A DNA stretch of 64,000 nucleotides from Enterovibrio paralichthyis (GTDB lineage: Bacteria > Pseudomonadota > Gammaproteobacteria > Enterobacterales > Vibrionaceae), in the NCBI RefSeq assembly GCF_019209835.1, contig NZ_JAHUTS010000021.1:1-64000 (forward strand), in the 5' to 3' direction. The notes under the pieces were generated by a model that was not told the DNA's origin, did not search any database, and saw nothing but the letters and a program-made list of their open reading frames with translations. Numbering within the stretch: position 1 is the first letter of the stretch; every line of letters starts with the position of its first letter. Below are positions 1 through 7,872 of this stretch, in pieces. Made by a program: the position numbers and the translations under genes.

Positions 1-36
1 TTCGCGAGGGTAAGGGCTGTGGTCAATTGCAAAATA

Positions 37-68
37 AAAGGCTCTAAGTATGGGGACTTAGAGCCTTT
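37..68. terminator. Intrinsic terminator-like hairpin at left edge
   Basis: A perfect 13-bp stem (37-49 with 56-68) encloses the loop atgggg. The better T-tract lies on the minus-strand side (TTTTATTTT), with only a short TTTAT on the plus side, so it may work in both directions. It most likely ends a gene lying left of the window; one plus frame meets a stop at 10-12, but no coding sequence can be claimed from 12 bases. Confidence 0.6.
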
Positions 69-93
69 ATAAGCCATCTGTTGGATCGTTCAA

Positions 94-120
94 CCGATCA
101 TTTATCTCTTAACTGATCGG
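94..120. promoter_or_regulatory. Inverted repeat upstream of the AGCS symporter
   Basis: CCGATCA (94-100) is repeated inverted as TGATCGG (114-120) with 13 nt between. The next 200 bases, up to the symporter start, hold a T-rich run (142-158) and no gene. I looked for a glycine riboswitch, which is common ahead of Vibrio sodium/alanine symporters, and saw none of its conserved segments. Operator or leader hairpin is a guess. Confidence 0.3.
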
Positions 121-327
121 CATTAGGTGAAAAGCCTCCTTTTTTGTTTTTCTGCGATCCGTCGCAGCGAAATATTCTGGTTTGCTAATGGATGGCAGAC
201 CAAAGATCGGGCTCACAATCCGTTACACTGATAACACAAAATGTTAACAAGGTGTGTCTATTTCGGATTATCCTGCCATTGGATAAATAGTCATCTATCC
301 AATATTTTTTATAAGAGGGATCTTTCA

Positions 328-1872
328 ATGCAATCTGTTGTTGATTTTTTAAACAGTATCATCTGGAGTCCTGTACTTATCTACACCTGTTTGGGTGCGG
401 GTTTGTTCTACTCCATCGTGACGCGTTTTGTTCAGGTTCGACAGTTCAAGGAAATGACGCGTTTGCTGTTTTCCGGCAAAAGCTCGGCCAAAGGCATTTC
501 ATCATTTCAGGCGCTGGCAGTTTCTCTGTCTGGCCGCGTAGGTACTGGTAATATCGCAGGTGTTGCAGCCGCCATCGGTTTTGGTGGCCCGGGTGCCGTC
601 TTCTGGATGTGGGTCGTTGCCTTCCTGGGCGCTGCCACCGCGTACACCGAATCTACCCTTGCCCAAATATACAAAGAAGAAGATAACGGCGAGTTCCGCG
701 GTGGTCCGGCTTACTACATCGAAAAAGCGATGGGACAGAAGTGGTATGCATGGATCTTTGCTATTGCCACTATCTTTGCCTGTGGTGTTCTGCTGCCGGG
801 TGTGCAGTCAAACAGCATCGGTAATGCGATTGAAACCGCGTTTGGCTCAGGCGACATGATTGAAACCGCCATCGGTACTTACAGCGTGGCGAAAATCATC
901 ACTGGCACTTTGATTTCCATCCTACTTGGTTTCATTATTTTTGGTGGTGTAAAACGTATCGCAAGCTTCACTCAGGTTGTGGTTCCGTTCATGGCACTGG
1001 CCTATATCATCGTGGCGTTCGTGATCATTGCGCTGAACATCACTGAAATCCCAGGCATTGTCGCCATGATTGTCAGCGACGCATTCACGCCAATGGCCGG
1101 TGTCGGTGCCGCTATCGGTTGGGGTGTTAAACGTGGTGTTTACTCGAACGAAGCCGGTCAGGGTACAGGTCCTCACGCTGCTGCGGCGGCAAACGTTGAT
1201 CACCCTGCGCAGCAAGGTCTGGTGCAGTCCTTCTCTATCTACATTGATACCCTGCTGGTCTGTTCAGCAACGGCATTTATGATCCTGATCACCGGCGCGT
1301 ACAACGTACACGGTGCAGGCGCAGAGATGTTTATTGTTCAGAACGTGGCAGCGGATATCGCCGCTAACGGCCCTGCTTTCACCCAAATGGCTATCGAAAG
1401 CACCATGCCGGGTTGGGGTAAACCGTTTATCGCGGTCGCACTGTTCTTCTTCGCGTTTACCACTATTCTGGCGTACTACTACATTGCCGAAACCAACATT
1501 GCCTACCTGCGCCGCAGCGTGAAAGTCCCGGGTATGATGTTTGTACTCAAGCTGGTTCTGATGGCTGCAGTGTTTTACGGCACGGTGAAAACGGCGAATC
1601 TTGCATGGGCAATGGGTGACGTCGGCGTGGGCTTGATGGCTTGGCTGAATATCGTCGGTATCGTGATCATCTTCTTCCTGAGCAAACCTGCGCTCAAAGC
1701 GTTGAACGATTACGAGCGTCAGCAAAAAGAAGGTGTGGAGGAATACACTTTCGATCCTGTTAAGCTTGGCATCAAGAATGCCGATTACTGGGAGCGCCGC
1801 CTGGCTCGCCGCACAGAGGCGAAAACCGGTGAGGAAGAGGTTTCAGGTAAACCGATCAATCCGGTTGCTTAA
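328..1872 (+). CDS. Sodium:alanine/glycine symporter, AGCS family
   Basis: Inner-membrane secondary transporter expected to import alanine or glycine with sodium. The 514-residue product is strongly hydrophobic with about ten membrane segments. It carries the AGCS family signature in its first quarter (SGRVGTGNIAGVAAA followed by GGPGAVFWMW). The start is placed at the ATG at 328, giving MQSVVDFLNSIIW, because it follows an AGAGGGA ribosome-binding site and matches the family N-terminus; the open frame runs upstream to 241 but has no binding site there. It converges on yaaA and ends at a bidirectional terminator. A second AGCS gene lies 1 kb away on the other strand. E. coli YaaJ sits in the same position beside yaaA. 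Substrate is inferred from the family. Confidence 0.93.
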   Translation: MQSVVDFLNSIIWSPVLIYTCLGAGLFYSIVTRFVQVRQFKEMTRLLFSGKSSAKGISSFQALAVSLSGRVGTGNIAGVAAAIGFGGPGAVFWMWVVAFLGAATAYTESTLAQIYKEEDNGEFRGGPAYYIEKAMGQKWYAWIFAIATIFACGVLLPGVQSNSIGNAIETAFGSGDMIETAIGTYSVAKIITGTLISILLGFIIFGGVKRIASFTQVVVPFMALAYIIVAFVIIALNITEIPGIVAMIVSDAFTPMAGVGAAIGWGVKRGVYSNEAGQGTGPHAAAAANVDHPAQQGLVQSFSIYIDTLLVCSATAFMILITGAYNVHGAGAEMFIVQNVAADIAANGPAFTQMAIESTMPGWGKPFIAVALFFFAFTTILAYYYIAETNIAYLRRSVKVPGMMFVLKLVLMAAVFYGTVKTANLAWAMGDVGVGLMAWLNIVGIVIIFFLSKPALKALNDYERQQKEGVEEYTFDPVKLGIKNADYWERRLARRTEAKTGEEEVSGKPINPVA

Positions 1873-1902
1873 TAGCCCTCTCCTAAATATGCTCCACAAC
1901 GA

Positions 1903-1930
1903 AAAAAGGTTAGCCGCGGCTAACCTTTTT
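1903..1930. terminator. Bidirectional intrinsic terminator
   Basis: A perfectly self-complementary segment, AAAAAGGTTAGCCG followed by its reverse complement, with T-runs leaving on both strands. It lies between the convergent symporter and yaaA and probably serves both. Confidence 0.85.
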
Positions 1931-1960
1931 CTTTTTGTGCTAGACGGTGAAAACGGCGCG

Positions 1961-2734
1961 TTACTGCTCTTCGCGCTTGAACACCAGTTCCGTCCCCTTT
2001 GATTCCGCTTCACAGAACCAGTAACCAGCAGCGTCAAACGCCTTCAGCGCCTCAACTGAATCAATGCGATTGTCGATGATGTAACGCGCCATCATGCCCC
2101 GTGCTTTTTTAGCAAAGAAGCTGATCACCTTGTACTGACCGTTTTTGCGGTCTTTGAATACAGGCGTGATGATCTCCGCATCCAGTTTCTTTGGCTTCAC
2201 TGACTTGAAGTACTCGTTTGATGCCAGGTTGACCAGCACCTTGTCACCTTGCGCAGCCAGCGCTTCATTCAGTGCCTCGGTGATGATGTCCCCCCAGAAT
2301 TGGTACAGGTTGCTTCCGCGCGGATTGGCCAGCTTTGTGCCCATTTCCAGACGGTAAGGCTGCATTAAATCCAGAGGTCGCAACAGGCCATACAGACCGG
2401 ACAACATACGGAAGTGGTCCTGCGCCCAGTCAAAGTCATCTTCACTGAAGGTTTCTGCTTCCAGACCGGTGTACACATCCCCTTTAAACGCCAATACCGC
2501 AGGGCGGGCGTTATCAGTTGTAAAGGTTGGCGACCACTCGGCAAAGCGTGCGGCGTTTAACCCGGCAATCTTGTCGCTGACCTTCATCAGGCTGGCTATA
2601 TCTGCCGGTGTCAGGGTGCGGCACACCTCGATAAGCGCCTCTGAATGTGCGGTAAGCGCTGGCTGGGTATAACGCTCAGTAGCCAGTGGCGATTGGTAAT
2701 CCAGGGTTTTGGCCGGAGAAACCACAATCAGCAT
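1961..2734 (-). CDS. yaaA: Peroxide stress protein YaaA (DUF328 family)
   Basis: The 257-residue protein begins MLIVVSPAKTLDYQSPL and ends FKREEQ, both typical of the YaaA family, and its length matches the E. coli protein. In E. coli YaaA is a cytoplasmic, OxyR-controlled protein that limits intracellular iron and DNA damage during peroxide stress; that role is taken from the family. The ATG at 2734 is preceded by GAAAGGAA at proper spacing. It follows a second AGCS gene on the same strand, separated by a strong terminator, so it is probably transcribed alone. The neighbourhood of an AGCS symporter and thrABC is also seen at the E. coli yaaA locus. Confidence 0.93.
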   Translation of the reverse strand: MLIVVSPAKTLDYQSPLATERYTQPALTAHSEALIEVCRTLTPADIASLMKVSDKIAGLNAARFAEWSPTFTTDNARPAVLAFKGDVYTGLEAETFSEDDFDWAQDHFRMLSGLYGLLRPLDLMQPYRLEMGTKLANPRGSNLYQFWGDIITEALNEALAAQGDKVLVNLASNEYFKSVKPKKLDAEIITPVFKDRKNGQYKVISFFAKKARGMMARYIIDNRIDSVEALKAFDAAGYWFCEAESKGTELVFKREEQ

Positions 2735-2787
2735 AGTGTCATTCCTTTCAATCTCTTACTTTGACCAAAGGTTAACACCGCCAATAG

Positions 2788-2817
2788 AAAAAGCCACGCT
2801 CTCAGGCGTGGCTTTTT
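2788..2817 (-). terminator. Intrinsic terminator after the second AGCS gene
   Basis: Stem AAAAAGCCACGC / GCGTGGCTTTTT (12 bp) with a 6-nt loop, T-tract on the minus strand, 30 nt beyond the symporter stop and ahead of yaaA. Confidence 0.85.
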
Positions 2818-2846
2818 CCGATAACTGCCATAGGCAAAACCGAAAC

Positions 2847-4304
2847 TCAGCGTGCGTGGTGACGCGACACCTCTTCTTCCGTTTCCGCTTTCCCCCACAC
2901 ACCCGGCTCAATCTGGTTCACCATTTCAGGGTGGTTGTGACTATTAAACGACGGGATTTGACCGCGTTTCAGTTGCTGGTTGTAGTCTTTGGCCAAAGTC
3001 ACCACCGTGCCGGAGAGCAGCAAGATAGCAATCATGTTGACGATCGCCATCAACCCCATCGAAGTGTCAGCCATTACCCACACCACGGGCAACTCTGCCA
3101 TGGCGCCAAACATCACCATACACAACACAATCACGCGGAAAATGTTCAGGCCAACTTTGTGGTTGTGTTCCAAAAAGAGCAGGTTGGTTTCTGCATAGGA
3201 ATAGTTGGCGATAATCGAGGTGAACGCGAAGAAGAAGATCGCAACCGCGACAAAAATGCCGCCCCAGTTACCCACTTCACTGGCCAGCGCACGCTGGGTC
3301 AGTTCGATGCCGGTGATTTCACTGCCCGGCATGTACTCACCGGAAATCAGGATGATCGCCACAGTCGCGGTACAAATCACAATGGTATCGACAAACACGC
3401 CCAGCATCTGCACATACCCCTGGGATGCAGGGTGTGGTGGATACGGTGTCGCACTTGCTGCGGCATTTGGTGCAGAGCCCATACCCGCCTCATTGGAAAA
3501 CAGGCCACGCTTGATACCCTGAACCATCCCCTGCGCCACGGTATAGCCCAGCGCGCCTGAGGCCGCTTCTTCCAGACCAAATGCGCTGCGGAAGATCATC
3601 TCCAACACACCAGGCACTTTATCCAGGTTGGTCAGCATGATGTAGAAAGCCAGCGCCAGATACAGCAGCGCCATCACAGGAACGATAATCTCTGCGGTTC
3701 GGGCGATTTTGCGGATACCGCCAAAAATCACAAAGCCCGACAACACCACCAGCGCCATACCGACATAGAGAGGGTCAAAACCGAAGGCAACGTACGCCGC
3801 CTGGGTGATCGAGTTGGCTTGCACCGAGTTAAACACCAGGCCGAATGCGATGATCAGCAATACCGAAAACACCACGCCCATCCAGCGCATACCCAGCCCT
3901 TTTTCCATGTAGTAGGCTGGCCCACCGCGGAAGTTACCGTCATCGTCACGGGTTTTATATAGCTGCGCCAGGGTACTTTCAGCAAATGCTGTTGCCATCC
4001 CCAGAATAGCGATCAGCCACATCCAGAAAATGGCGCCCGGGCCACCGAGTGTCAACGCAACCGCAATACCGGCCATGTTGCCGGTGCCGACCCTTGCGGC
4101 CAGGCTTGTGCACAGGGCCTGAAAAGATGAGATCCCGTTTTTATCTGCTTTGCGGCTGTTTTTCATCACAGAGAACATGTGTCCAAAATGGCGAAGCTGG
4201 ATGAAGCCGAGGCGCAAGGTGAAAAATATCCCGCCGCCGATCAACAGATAAATGAGTACCGAACTCCAGATGAGATCGTTTATAAAATTAATGAGACTTA
4301 CCAC
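2847..4304 (-). CDS. Second AGCS-family sodium/amino-acid symporter
   Basis: 485-residue polytopic membrane protein of the alanine or glycine:cation symporter family. It has the signature AARVGTGNMAGIAVAL followed by GGPGAIFWMWL, and the conserved KRGLFSNEAGMGSAPNAAA block. The start is a GTG at 4304 (protein MVSLINFINDLIW), chosen because it follows AGAGGGG at good spacing and gives the usual N-terminus; no ATG fits. It is clearly a paralogue of the symporter at 328 but diverged, with a different C-terminal tail (here HARs and acidic residues; there a PINPVA end), so the two may differ in substrate or control. A strong terminator separates it from yaaA downstream. Confidence 0.92.
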   Translation of the reverse strand: MVSLINFINDLIWSSVLIYLLIGGGIFFTLRLGFIQLRHFGHMFSVMKNSRKADKNGISSFQALCTSLAARVGTGNMAGIAVALTLGGPGAIFWMWLIAILGMATAFAESTLAQLYKTRDDDGNFRGGPAYYMEKGLGMRWMGVVFSVLLIIAFGLVFNSVQANSITQAAYVAFGFDPLYVGMALVVLSGFVIFGGIRKIARTAEIIVPVMALLYLALAFYIMLTNLDKVPGVLEMIFRSAFGLEEAASGALGYTVAQGMVQGIKRGLFSNEAGMGSAPNAAASATPYPPHPASQGYVQMLGVFVDTIVICTATVAIILISGEYMPGSEITGIELTQRALASEVGNWGGIFVAVAIFFFAFTSIIANYSYAETNLLFLEHNHKVGLNIFRVIVLCMVMFGAMAELPVVWVMADTSMGLMAIVNMIAILLLSGTVVTLAKDYNQQLKRGQIPSFNSHNHPEMVNQIEPGVWGKAETEEEVSRHHAR

Positions 4305-4833
4305 GCCTACCCCTCTGTACGCATAAACATTCTCGCCACGCTAAATTCCGGGAAGCCGGAGAGCGTGCGAATGGATGCGACCGACGCATGCGCCTGCCGA
4401 AAAAGAAGAGGAAAAACGGCGATGAAAATCGGCCGAAAATTCCTATTTTTTGTTGGTATTGCCGTCTGATGCAGCAATTTGCCGCGAGATGATGCAGATT
4501 GCAGACTCAAAAATCAATATGCACCAATTTGCTTAATTGTGATTGTTTTTTGTGCGCCAGATAAAAATCCAACCCTTTAATTATGCTTTTTATCAACATT
4601 GGCGAAACATCCATATCGCCCGGGACATCCGCATTCAACTTTTTCAGTGGCGGGGTGACACAACGCACAAATTCCCCGGTCTACTGTTATGAAAGGGTTC
4701 AACGGAAGTTCAGTTCGACAGACGGTATCTGTCAGCACGGCTCTCATCTATCGCATTGCAACTGAACACATTTTATTCAACCCGAGAATAAAAGTGATTG
4801 TGATCTCATAAAAACTTCACTGAGGTGCAACAA
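4305..4833. other. Non-coding gap with no supported gene
   Basis: About 530 bases lie between the start of the minus-strand symporter and the plus-strand leader ORF. The stretch is fairly AT-rich near 4490-4590 and must hold the divergent promoters. Open frames here (for example 4583-4765) lack a ribosome-binding site and recognisable sequence, so nothing is annotated. Confidence 0.6.
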
Positions 4834-4878
4834 ATGAGAAACACTTCAATTTTATTTTATCGGAGGTTTGATACTTAA
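4834..4878 (+). CDS. Possible 14-residue leader ORF ahead of the DUF3545-like gene
   Basis: A short frame, MRNTSILFYRRFDT, begins at an ATG that follows GAGGTG with 6-7 nt spacing and ends 32 nt before the next gene. The binding site is as good as that of the downstream gene. A true leader peptide, a chance ORF, or an untranslated region are all possible. No amino-acid run typical of attenuation is present. Confidence 0.25.
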   Translation: MRNTSILFYRRFDT

Positions 4879-4910
4879 ATAGCGACCGCTTGGTATAACG
4901 AGGTGAATAT

Positions 4911-5093
4911 ATGGATAGCTTTGCCTTTGATGATTTTTTTGATCAAGAGCGACCACAACGCGGTGGACGAACCAAACAAGCAAAACGTAAGTGGAGAGAA
5001 ATTGAAGCGCTAAAAGACAAACAGCGTCTTCGCAAAGAGCTGCAGGATATCGATATGTTGGGCGACTTTAACGACAGCGACTTCGATTTCTAA
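4911..5093 (+). CDS. Small DUF3545-like protein
   Basis: A 60-residue protein with an acidic-aromatic N-terminus (MDSFAFDDFFDQE), a strongly basic middle (RTKQAKRKWREIEALKDKQRLRK) predicted to be helical, and an acidic-aromatic C-terminus ending DSDFDF. This layout and length match the DUF3545 family of marine gammaproteobacteria as I recall it. Function is unknown. A ribosome-binding site (GAGGTGA) precedes the ATG, and a strong terminator follows, so it is a monocistronic gene, perhaps with the leader ORF upstream. The charged helix could bind RNA, DNA or a protein partner, but nothing in the sequence decides this. Confidence 0.8.
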   Translation: MDSFAFDDFFDQERPQRGGRTKQAKRKWREIEALKDKQRLRKELQDIDMLGDFNDSDFDF

Positions 5094-5157
5094 GCAGCAC
5101 CTCAAGCTGGTTTAAATCTTCAGTCCCAGGGCTGAAAACGTAATAGGAATTTAGAGG

Positions 5158-5181
5158 AAAGGCACCCATCGGGGTGCCTTT
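5158..5181 (+). terminator. Intrinsic terminator
   Basis: Stem AAAGGCACCC / GGGTGCCTTT with a 4-nt loop, followed by a run of seven T. It ends the DUF3545-like transcript and stands just before the convergent hemerythrin gene stop. Confidence 0.9.
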
Positions 5182-5202
5182 TTTTGTGCCAAAACTGAGG
5201 GG

Positions 5203-5730
5203 TTAAAGTGCGGCGGCCAGCTCTTTAAAGCGGTCAGCAACTTGCTCACCAAACAGGGGATCACTCTCTTCTGATTCCCATTGCGACTGCAAGTATGCCC
5301 AGTCTTCCGTTGTCAGGGTATGCTCCAAAACGGGCAGTACGCTTCTCTCTTCCAGCTCCAGATGAGACTTCTGGCTACTGATAAAACGGTTCAGTTTTTC
5401 TGCAAACAAGTCCTGCGGCACCACGGCATCCATCAGGATCATGTCGACGGTGTTGGCAAATTCTGCCGTCAGCTCAGCCAAATCATGGTGTTCCTGATCA
5501 AGGCGCGCGACGCTGTCAGCATCGGGATAGCGCTCTAAATAGTAGTGATAGATCAGATCTTCCTTGGGGTGGTGGTATTTCTCTGCGTGCTCTTGCAGGT
5601 AGGCTACCGTGTCCCGGATAAGGTTGTAATTCACCGCCTTTTCATCCTGAAGCGCGGTCAGTTTGTTACCAAGAAGCTTTAATAAACGACTGATATTGCG
5701 GTGATCCCGATGAATACTGGCTACTAACAT
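5203..5730 (-). CDS. Hemerythrin HHE-domain protein
   Basis: 175-residue soluble protein with the histidine/glutamate pattern of a di-iron four-helix hemerythrin domain: HRDHRNISRLL near the N-terminus, HHPKEDLIYHYYLERYPD at about 55-70, DQEHHDLAELTAEF in the middle and SQKSHLELEERSVLPVLE towards the end. Such domains bind oxygen, nitric oxide or iron, or act as sensors; the specific role here is unknown. The start at 5730 follows GGGAGGAG, a strong binding site. It is monocistronic by context, with its own promoter-like elements upstream. Confidence 0.85.
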   Translation of the reverse strand: MLVASIHRDHRNISRLLKLLGNKLTALQDEKAVNYNLIRDTVAYLQEHAEKYHHPKEDLIYHYYLERYPDADSVARLDQEHHDLAELTAEFANTVDMILMDAVVPQDLFAEKLNRFISSQKSHLELEERSVLPVLEHTLTTEDWAYLQSQWESEESDPLFGEQVADRFKELAAAL

Positions 5731-5767
5731 AGCTCCTCCCTTTCTTCATTCACTCACACAATCAGTG

Positions 5768-5797
5768 TATATAACCATGTAAAACACAACTTGTTCA
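5768..5797 (-). promoter_or_regulatory. Putative sigma70 promoter of the hemerythrin gene
   Basis: On the minus strand TGAACA (5792-5797) and TATATA (5768-5773) are 18 nt apart, about 40 nt upstream of the start codon. Confidence 0.4.
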
Positions 5798-5883
5798 TGG
5801 TCACTTTTTGCGCACTTTTCCCAGAAAGAAGAAGGTGATGTGCAAGCGCGCGATCTGTATCACGAGCCTGCACAAAAAAGCGG

Positions 5884-6561
5884 CTAGTCCAGCTCAGGTT
5901 GCCAGTTGATTGGCGCTTTGCCCGCCTGCTCAAGCAGATGGTTGGTCGTGGAGAAGTGTTTGCAGCCCAAGAAGCCGCGGTGGGCAGACAGTGGAGATGG
6001 ATGCGGTGCCTCCAGCACGTGGTGGCGTTTACGGTCGATAACGCGGCCTTTTTTACGCGCATGGGAACCCCAAAGCAGGAATATCACCCCTTCGCAGTGC
6101 TGGTTAACAGCCTCAATGACACGGTCAGTGAAGGTTTCCCAGCCAAGGTGGGCATGTGAGTGGGCATTGCCCTGTTCAACCGTCAGCACCGTATTGAGCA
6201 GCAACACGCCCTGATCCGCCCAGCTTTTCAGGTAGCCATGCTGGGGAATGGTGAAACCGGGAATATCCTGCGCCAGCTCTTTGTACATATTCACCAGTGA
6301 CGGCGGTGGCTTAATGCCCGGCAACACAGAAAAGCAAAGACCATGAGCCTGGTTTGGGCCGTGATAAGGATCCTGCCCAAGAATAACCACCTTCACATCC
6401 GCCAGTTCAGTAAAACGGAATGCACTAAAGACATCTTCCTTGGGCGGATATACCACCTTACCCTGCTCCCGCGCTTCAGCCACGTAGGCCATGGTGTGCT
6501 TGAAATAGTCCTGTTCCTTTTCCTGACCAATCACGTCGTGCCAGGTCGTTACCTGTGTCAT
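5884..6561 (-). CDS. ung: Uracil-DNA glycosylase
   Basis: Removes uracil from DNA by cleaving the N-glycosidic bond, the first step of base-excision repair of deaminated cytosine. The 225-residue protein has the family-1 motif GQDPYHGPNQAHG with catalytic Asp64, and the second active-site motif HPSPLSAHRGF with His187, numbering identical to E. coli Ung. The start at 6561 follows GGGGAAAAG. It lies 38 nt downstream of nfo on the same strand. The two repair enzymes act consecutively (uracil removal, then abasic-site cleavage), so a shared transcript is likely. Confidence 0.97.
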   Translation of the reverse strand: MTQVTTWHDVIGQEKEQDYFKHTMAYVAEAREQGKVVYPPKEDVFSAFRFTELADVKVVILGQDPYHGPNQAHGLCFSVLPGIKPPPSLVNMYKELAQDIPGFTIPQHGYLKSWADQGVLLLNTVLTVEQGNAHSHAHLGWETFTDRVIEAVNQHCEGVIFLLWGSHARKKGRVIDRKRHHVLEAPHPSPLSAHRGFLGCKHFSTTNHLLEQAGKAPINWQPELD

Positions 6562-6599
6562 CTTTTCCCCAATCTTTAACTATGGTGTTGCGCCATATT

Positions 6600-7466
6600 C
6601 TACGCAGAAACACGCTCGCTTGCTGTGACTTCAAACTGTCGCAACAGACGGATCTCATCTGCCCAGCGCTCAGGTTTAATGGTTTCCAGCACCAAAGGGA
6701 TGCCATCAAAGCGCTTGTCCTGCATGATCACTTCAAAACAGGCCAGACCGATCTCCCCTTCACCCAATGCATGGTGACGGTCAACACGGCTGCCAAATGT
6801 CGATTTGGAATCATTGAGGTGCATACCACGCAGGTACTGGAAGCCGACTGTTTTCTCAAACTCAGCGAATGTGGCTTCGGCAGCGCTGTGGGTGCGTAGA
6901 TCATAACCTGCTGCGAAGGCATGGCAGGTATCGATGCATACACCCACGCGGGATTTGTCTTCTACCTGCGCGATAATGGCCGCAAGCTGTTCAAACGACC
7001 ACCCAAGGTTAGTGCCCTGACCCGCAGTGTTCTCGATCACTGCGACAACGCCAGGCACAGCCTGGTGCGCCAGGTTGATAGACTCAGCAATCAATGACAG
7101 ACACGCCTCTACACTGATCTTTTTCAGGTGACTGCCCGGATGGAAGTTCAAAAGTGGCAAGCCCAGTGTCTGGCAACGTTCCATCTCATCAATAAAGGCA
7201 TTGCGCGACTTTTCCAGCTTGTCTTCTTCCGGTGCACCAAGGTTAATCAGATAAGAGTCGTGAGGCAGGATAGCTTCCGGTACAAAGCCGTGCTTTTGAC
7301 AGTTGGCTTTAAACGCTGCCACATTGGATGCTTCCAAAGGCTTCGCCTGCCACTGGCGCTGATTTTTGGTAAACAGTGCAAAAGCGTTTGCACCAATCGC
7401 TGCAGCATTGATTGGCGCGTTTTCTACGCCGCCTGATGCCGAAACATGGGCTCCGATATACTTCAT
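6600..7466 (-). CDS. nfo: Deoxyribonuclease IV (endonuclease IV)
   Basis: AP endonuclease that nicks DNA 5' to abasic sites, using a trinuclear zinc centre. The 288-residue protein starts MKYIGAHVSASGGVENAP and contains family blocks such as LINLGAPEEDKLEKSR, LNFHPGSHL, VIENTAGQGTNLG, VGVCIDTCHAFAAGYDLR, GMHLNDSK and DRHHALGEGEIG, which hold the zinc ligands. The start at 7466 is preferred to an in-frame ATG at 7502 because it follows GGGAGA and gives the family N-terminus. It sits directly upstream of ung on the minus strand. Confidence 0.96.
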   Translation of the reverse strand: MKYIGAHVSASGGVENAPINAAAIGANAFALFTKNQRQWQAKPLEASNVAAFKANCQKHGFVPEAILPHDSYLINLGAPEEDKLEKSRNAFIDEMERCQTLGLPLLNFHPGSHLKKISVEACLSLIAESINLAHQAVPGVVAVIENTAGQGTNLGWSFEQLAAIIAQVEDKSRVGVCIDTCHAFAAGYDLRTHSAAEATFAEFEKTVGFQYLRGMHLNDSKSTFGSRVDRHHALGEGEIGLACFEVIMQDKRFDGIPLVLETIKPERWADEIRLLRQFEVTASERVSA

Positions 7467-7631
7467 CTTCTCTCCCTTGCCGGAAACCGTAACCGACAAC
7501 ATTTTAAGTTACTCATACTAGCGCACTCACTGGCAGGATTCGCCTGTCGTATTTGGCAGAGTGGCTACCATTCCAGACGTTTATACGCTGCATTGATGAT
7601 ATTGAATTAATTTACACAAGCTCAAAATGTA

Positions 7632-7660
7632 GTAATTAAATTACAAATGAAAATTTTCAT
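7632..7660. promoter_or_regulatory. Two AT-rich palindromes upstream of grcA
   Basis: GTAATT-A-AATTAC (7632-7644) and the perfect 14-bp palindrome ATGAAAATTTTCAT (7647-7660) stand side by side 215-240 bp before the grcA start and about 50 bp before the first FNR-like box. They could bind another regulator, for example ArcA, though neither is a good match to its direct-repeat consensus. They also lie upstream of the divergent nfo gene. Confidence 0.35.
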
Positions 7661-7711
7661 CACTTCGTACAATGTTACAGTTTTGTTTTAATACAATTAT
7701 TTAATCATTTC

Positions 7712-7725
7712 TTGATTCAAAACAA
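7712..7725. promoter_or_regulatory. Upstream FNR-like box of grcA
   Basis: TTGAT-TCAA-AACAA matches the FNR consensus TTGAT-N4-ATCAA with one mismatch. Its centre is exactly 53 bp from that of the second box, the spacing known for the two FNR sites of E. coli yfiD (grcA). Confidence 0.65.
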
Positions 7726-7764
7726 AAAATCAAAGACGCAAGTTTTGCATATTTTGGTTGTAAT

Positions 7765-7778
7765 TTGACTAAAATCAA
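7765..7778. promoter_or_regulatory. Downstream FNR-like box of grcA
   Basis: TTGAC-TAAA-ATCAA matches the FNR consensus with one mismatch. A TATACA -10 element (7801-7806) puts the predicted start near 7812, so this box would be centred at about -40, the class II activating position. Confidence 0.7.
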
Positions 7779-7800
7779 AATAACCTTGCTTTCAGTAAGG

Positions 7801-7806
7801 TATACA
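7801..7806 (+). promoter_or_regulatory. Putative -10 element of grcA
   Basis: TATACA, 22 nt beyond the FNR-like box. No good -35 hexamer is present apart from the box, as expected for an FNR-dependent class II promoter. Confidence 0.5.
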
Positions 7807-7872
7807 AGTACCCAGCTCATCAATTGTTGGAAAAATAAAACCACCAAAGCCTATCAAAAAAGGGGAAAGACT

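Noticed and set aside
1..327. Glycine riboswitch ahead of the AGCS symporter
   Set aside because: Known for sodium/alanine symporters in vibrios, but none of the conserved aptamer segments is visible.
2709..3560. Long plus-strand open frame opposite the second AGCS gene
   Set aside because: It is antisense to a well-supported gene, has no binding site, and its sequence is rich in His/Gln/Arg as expected for a shadow frame.
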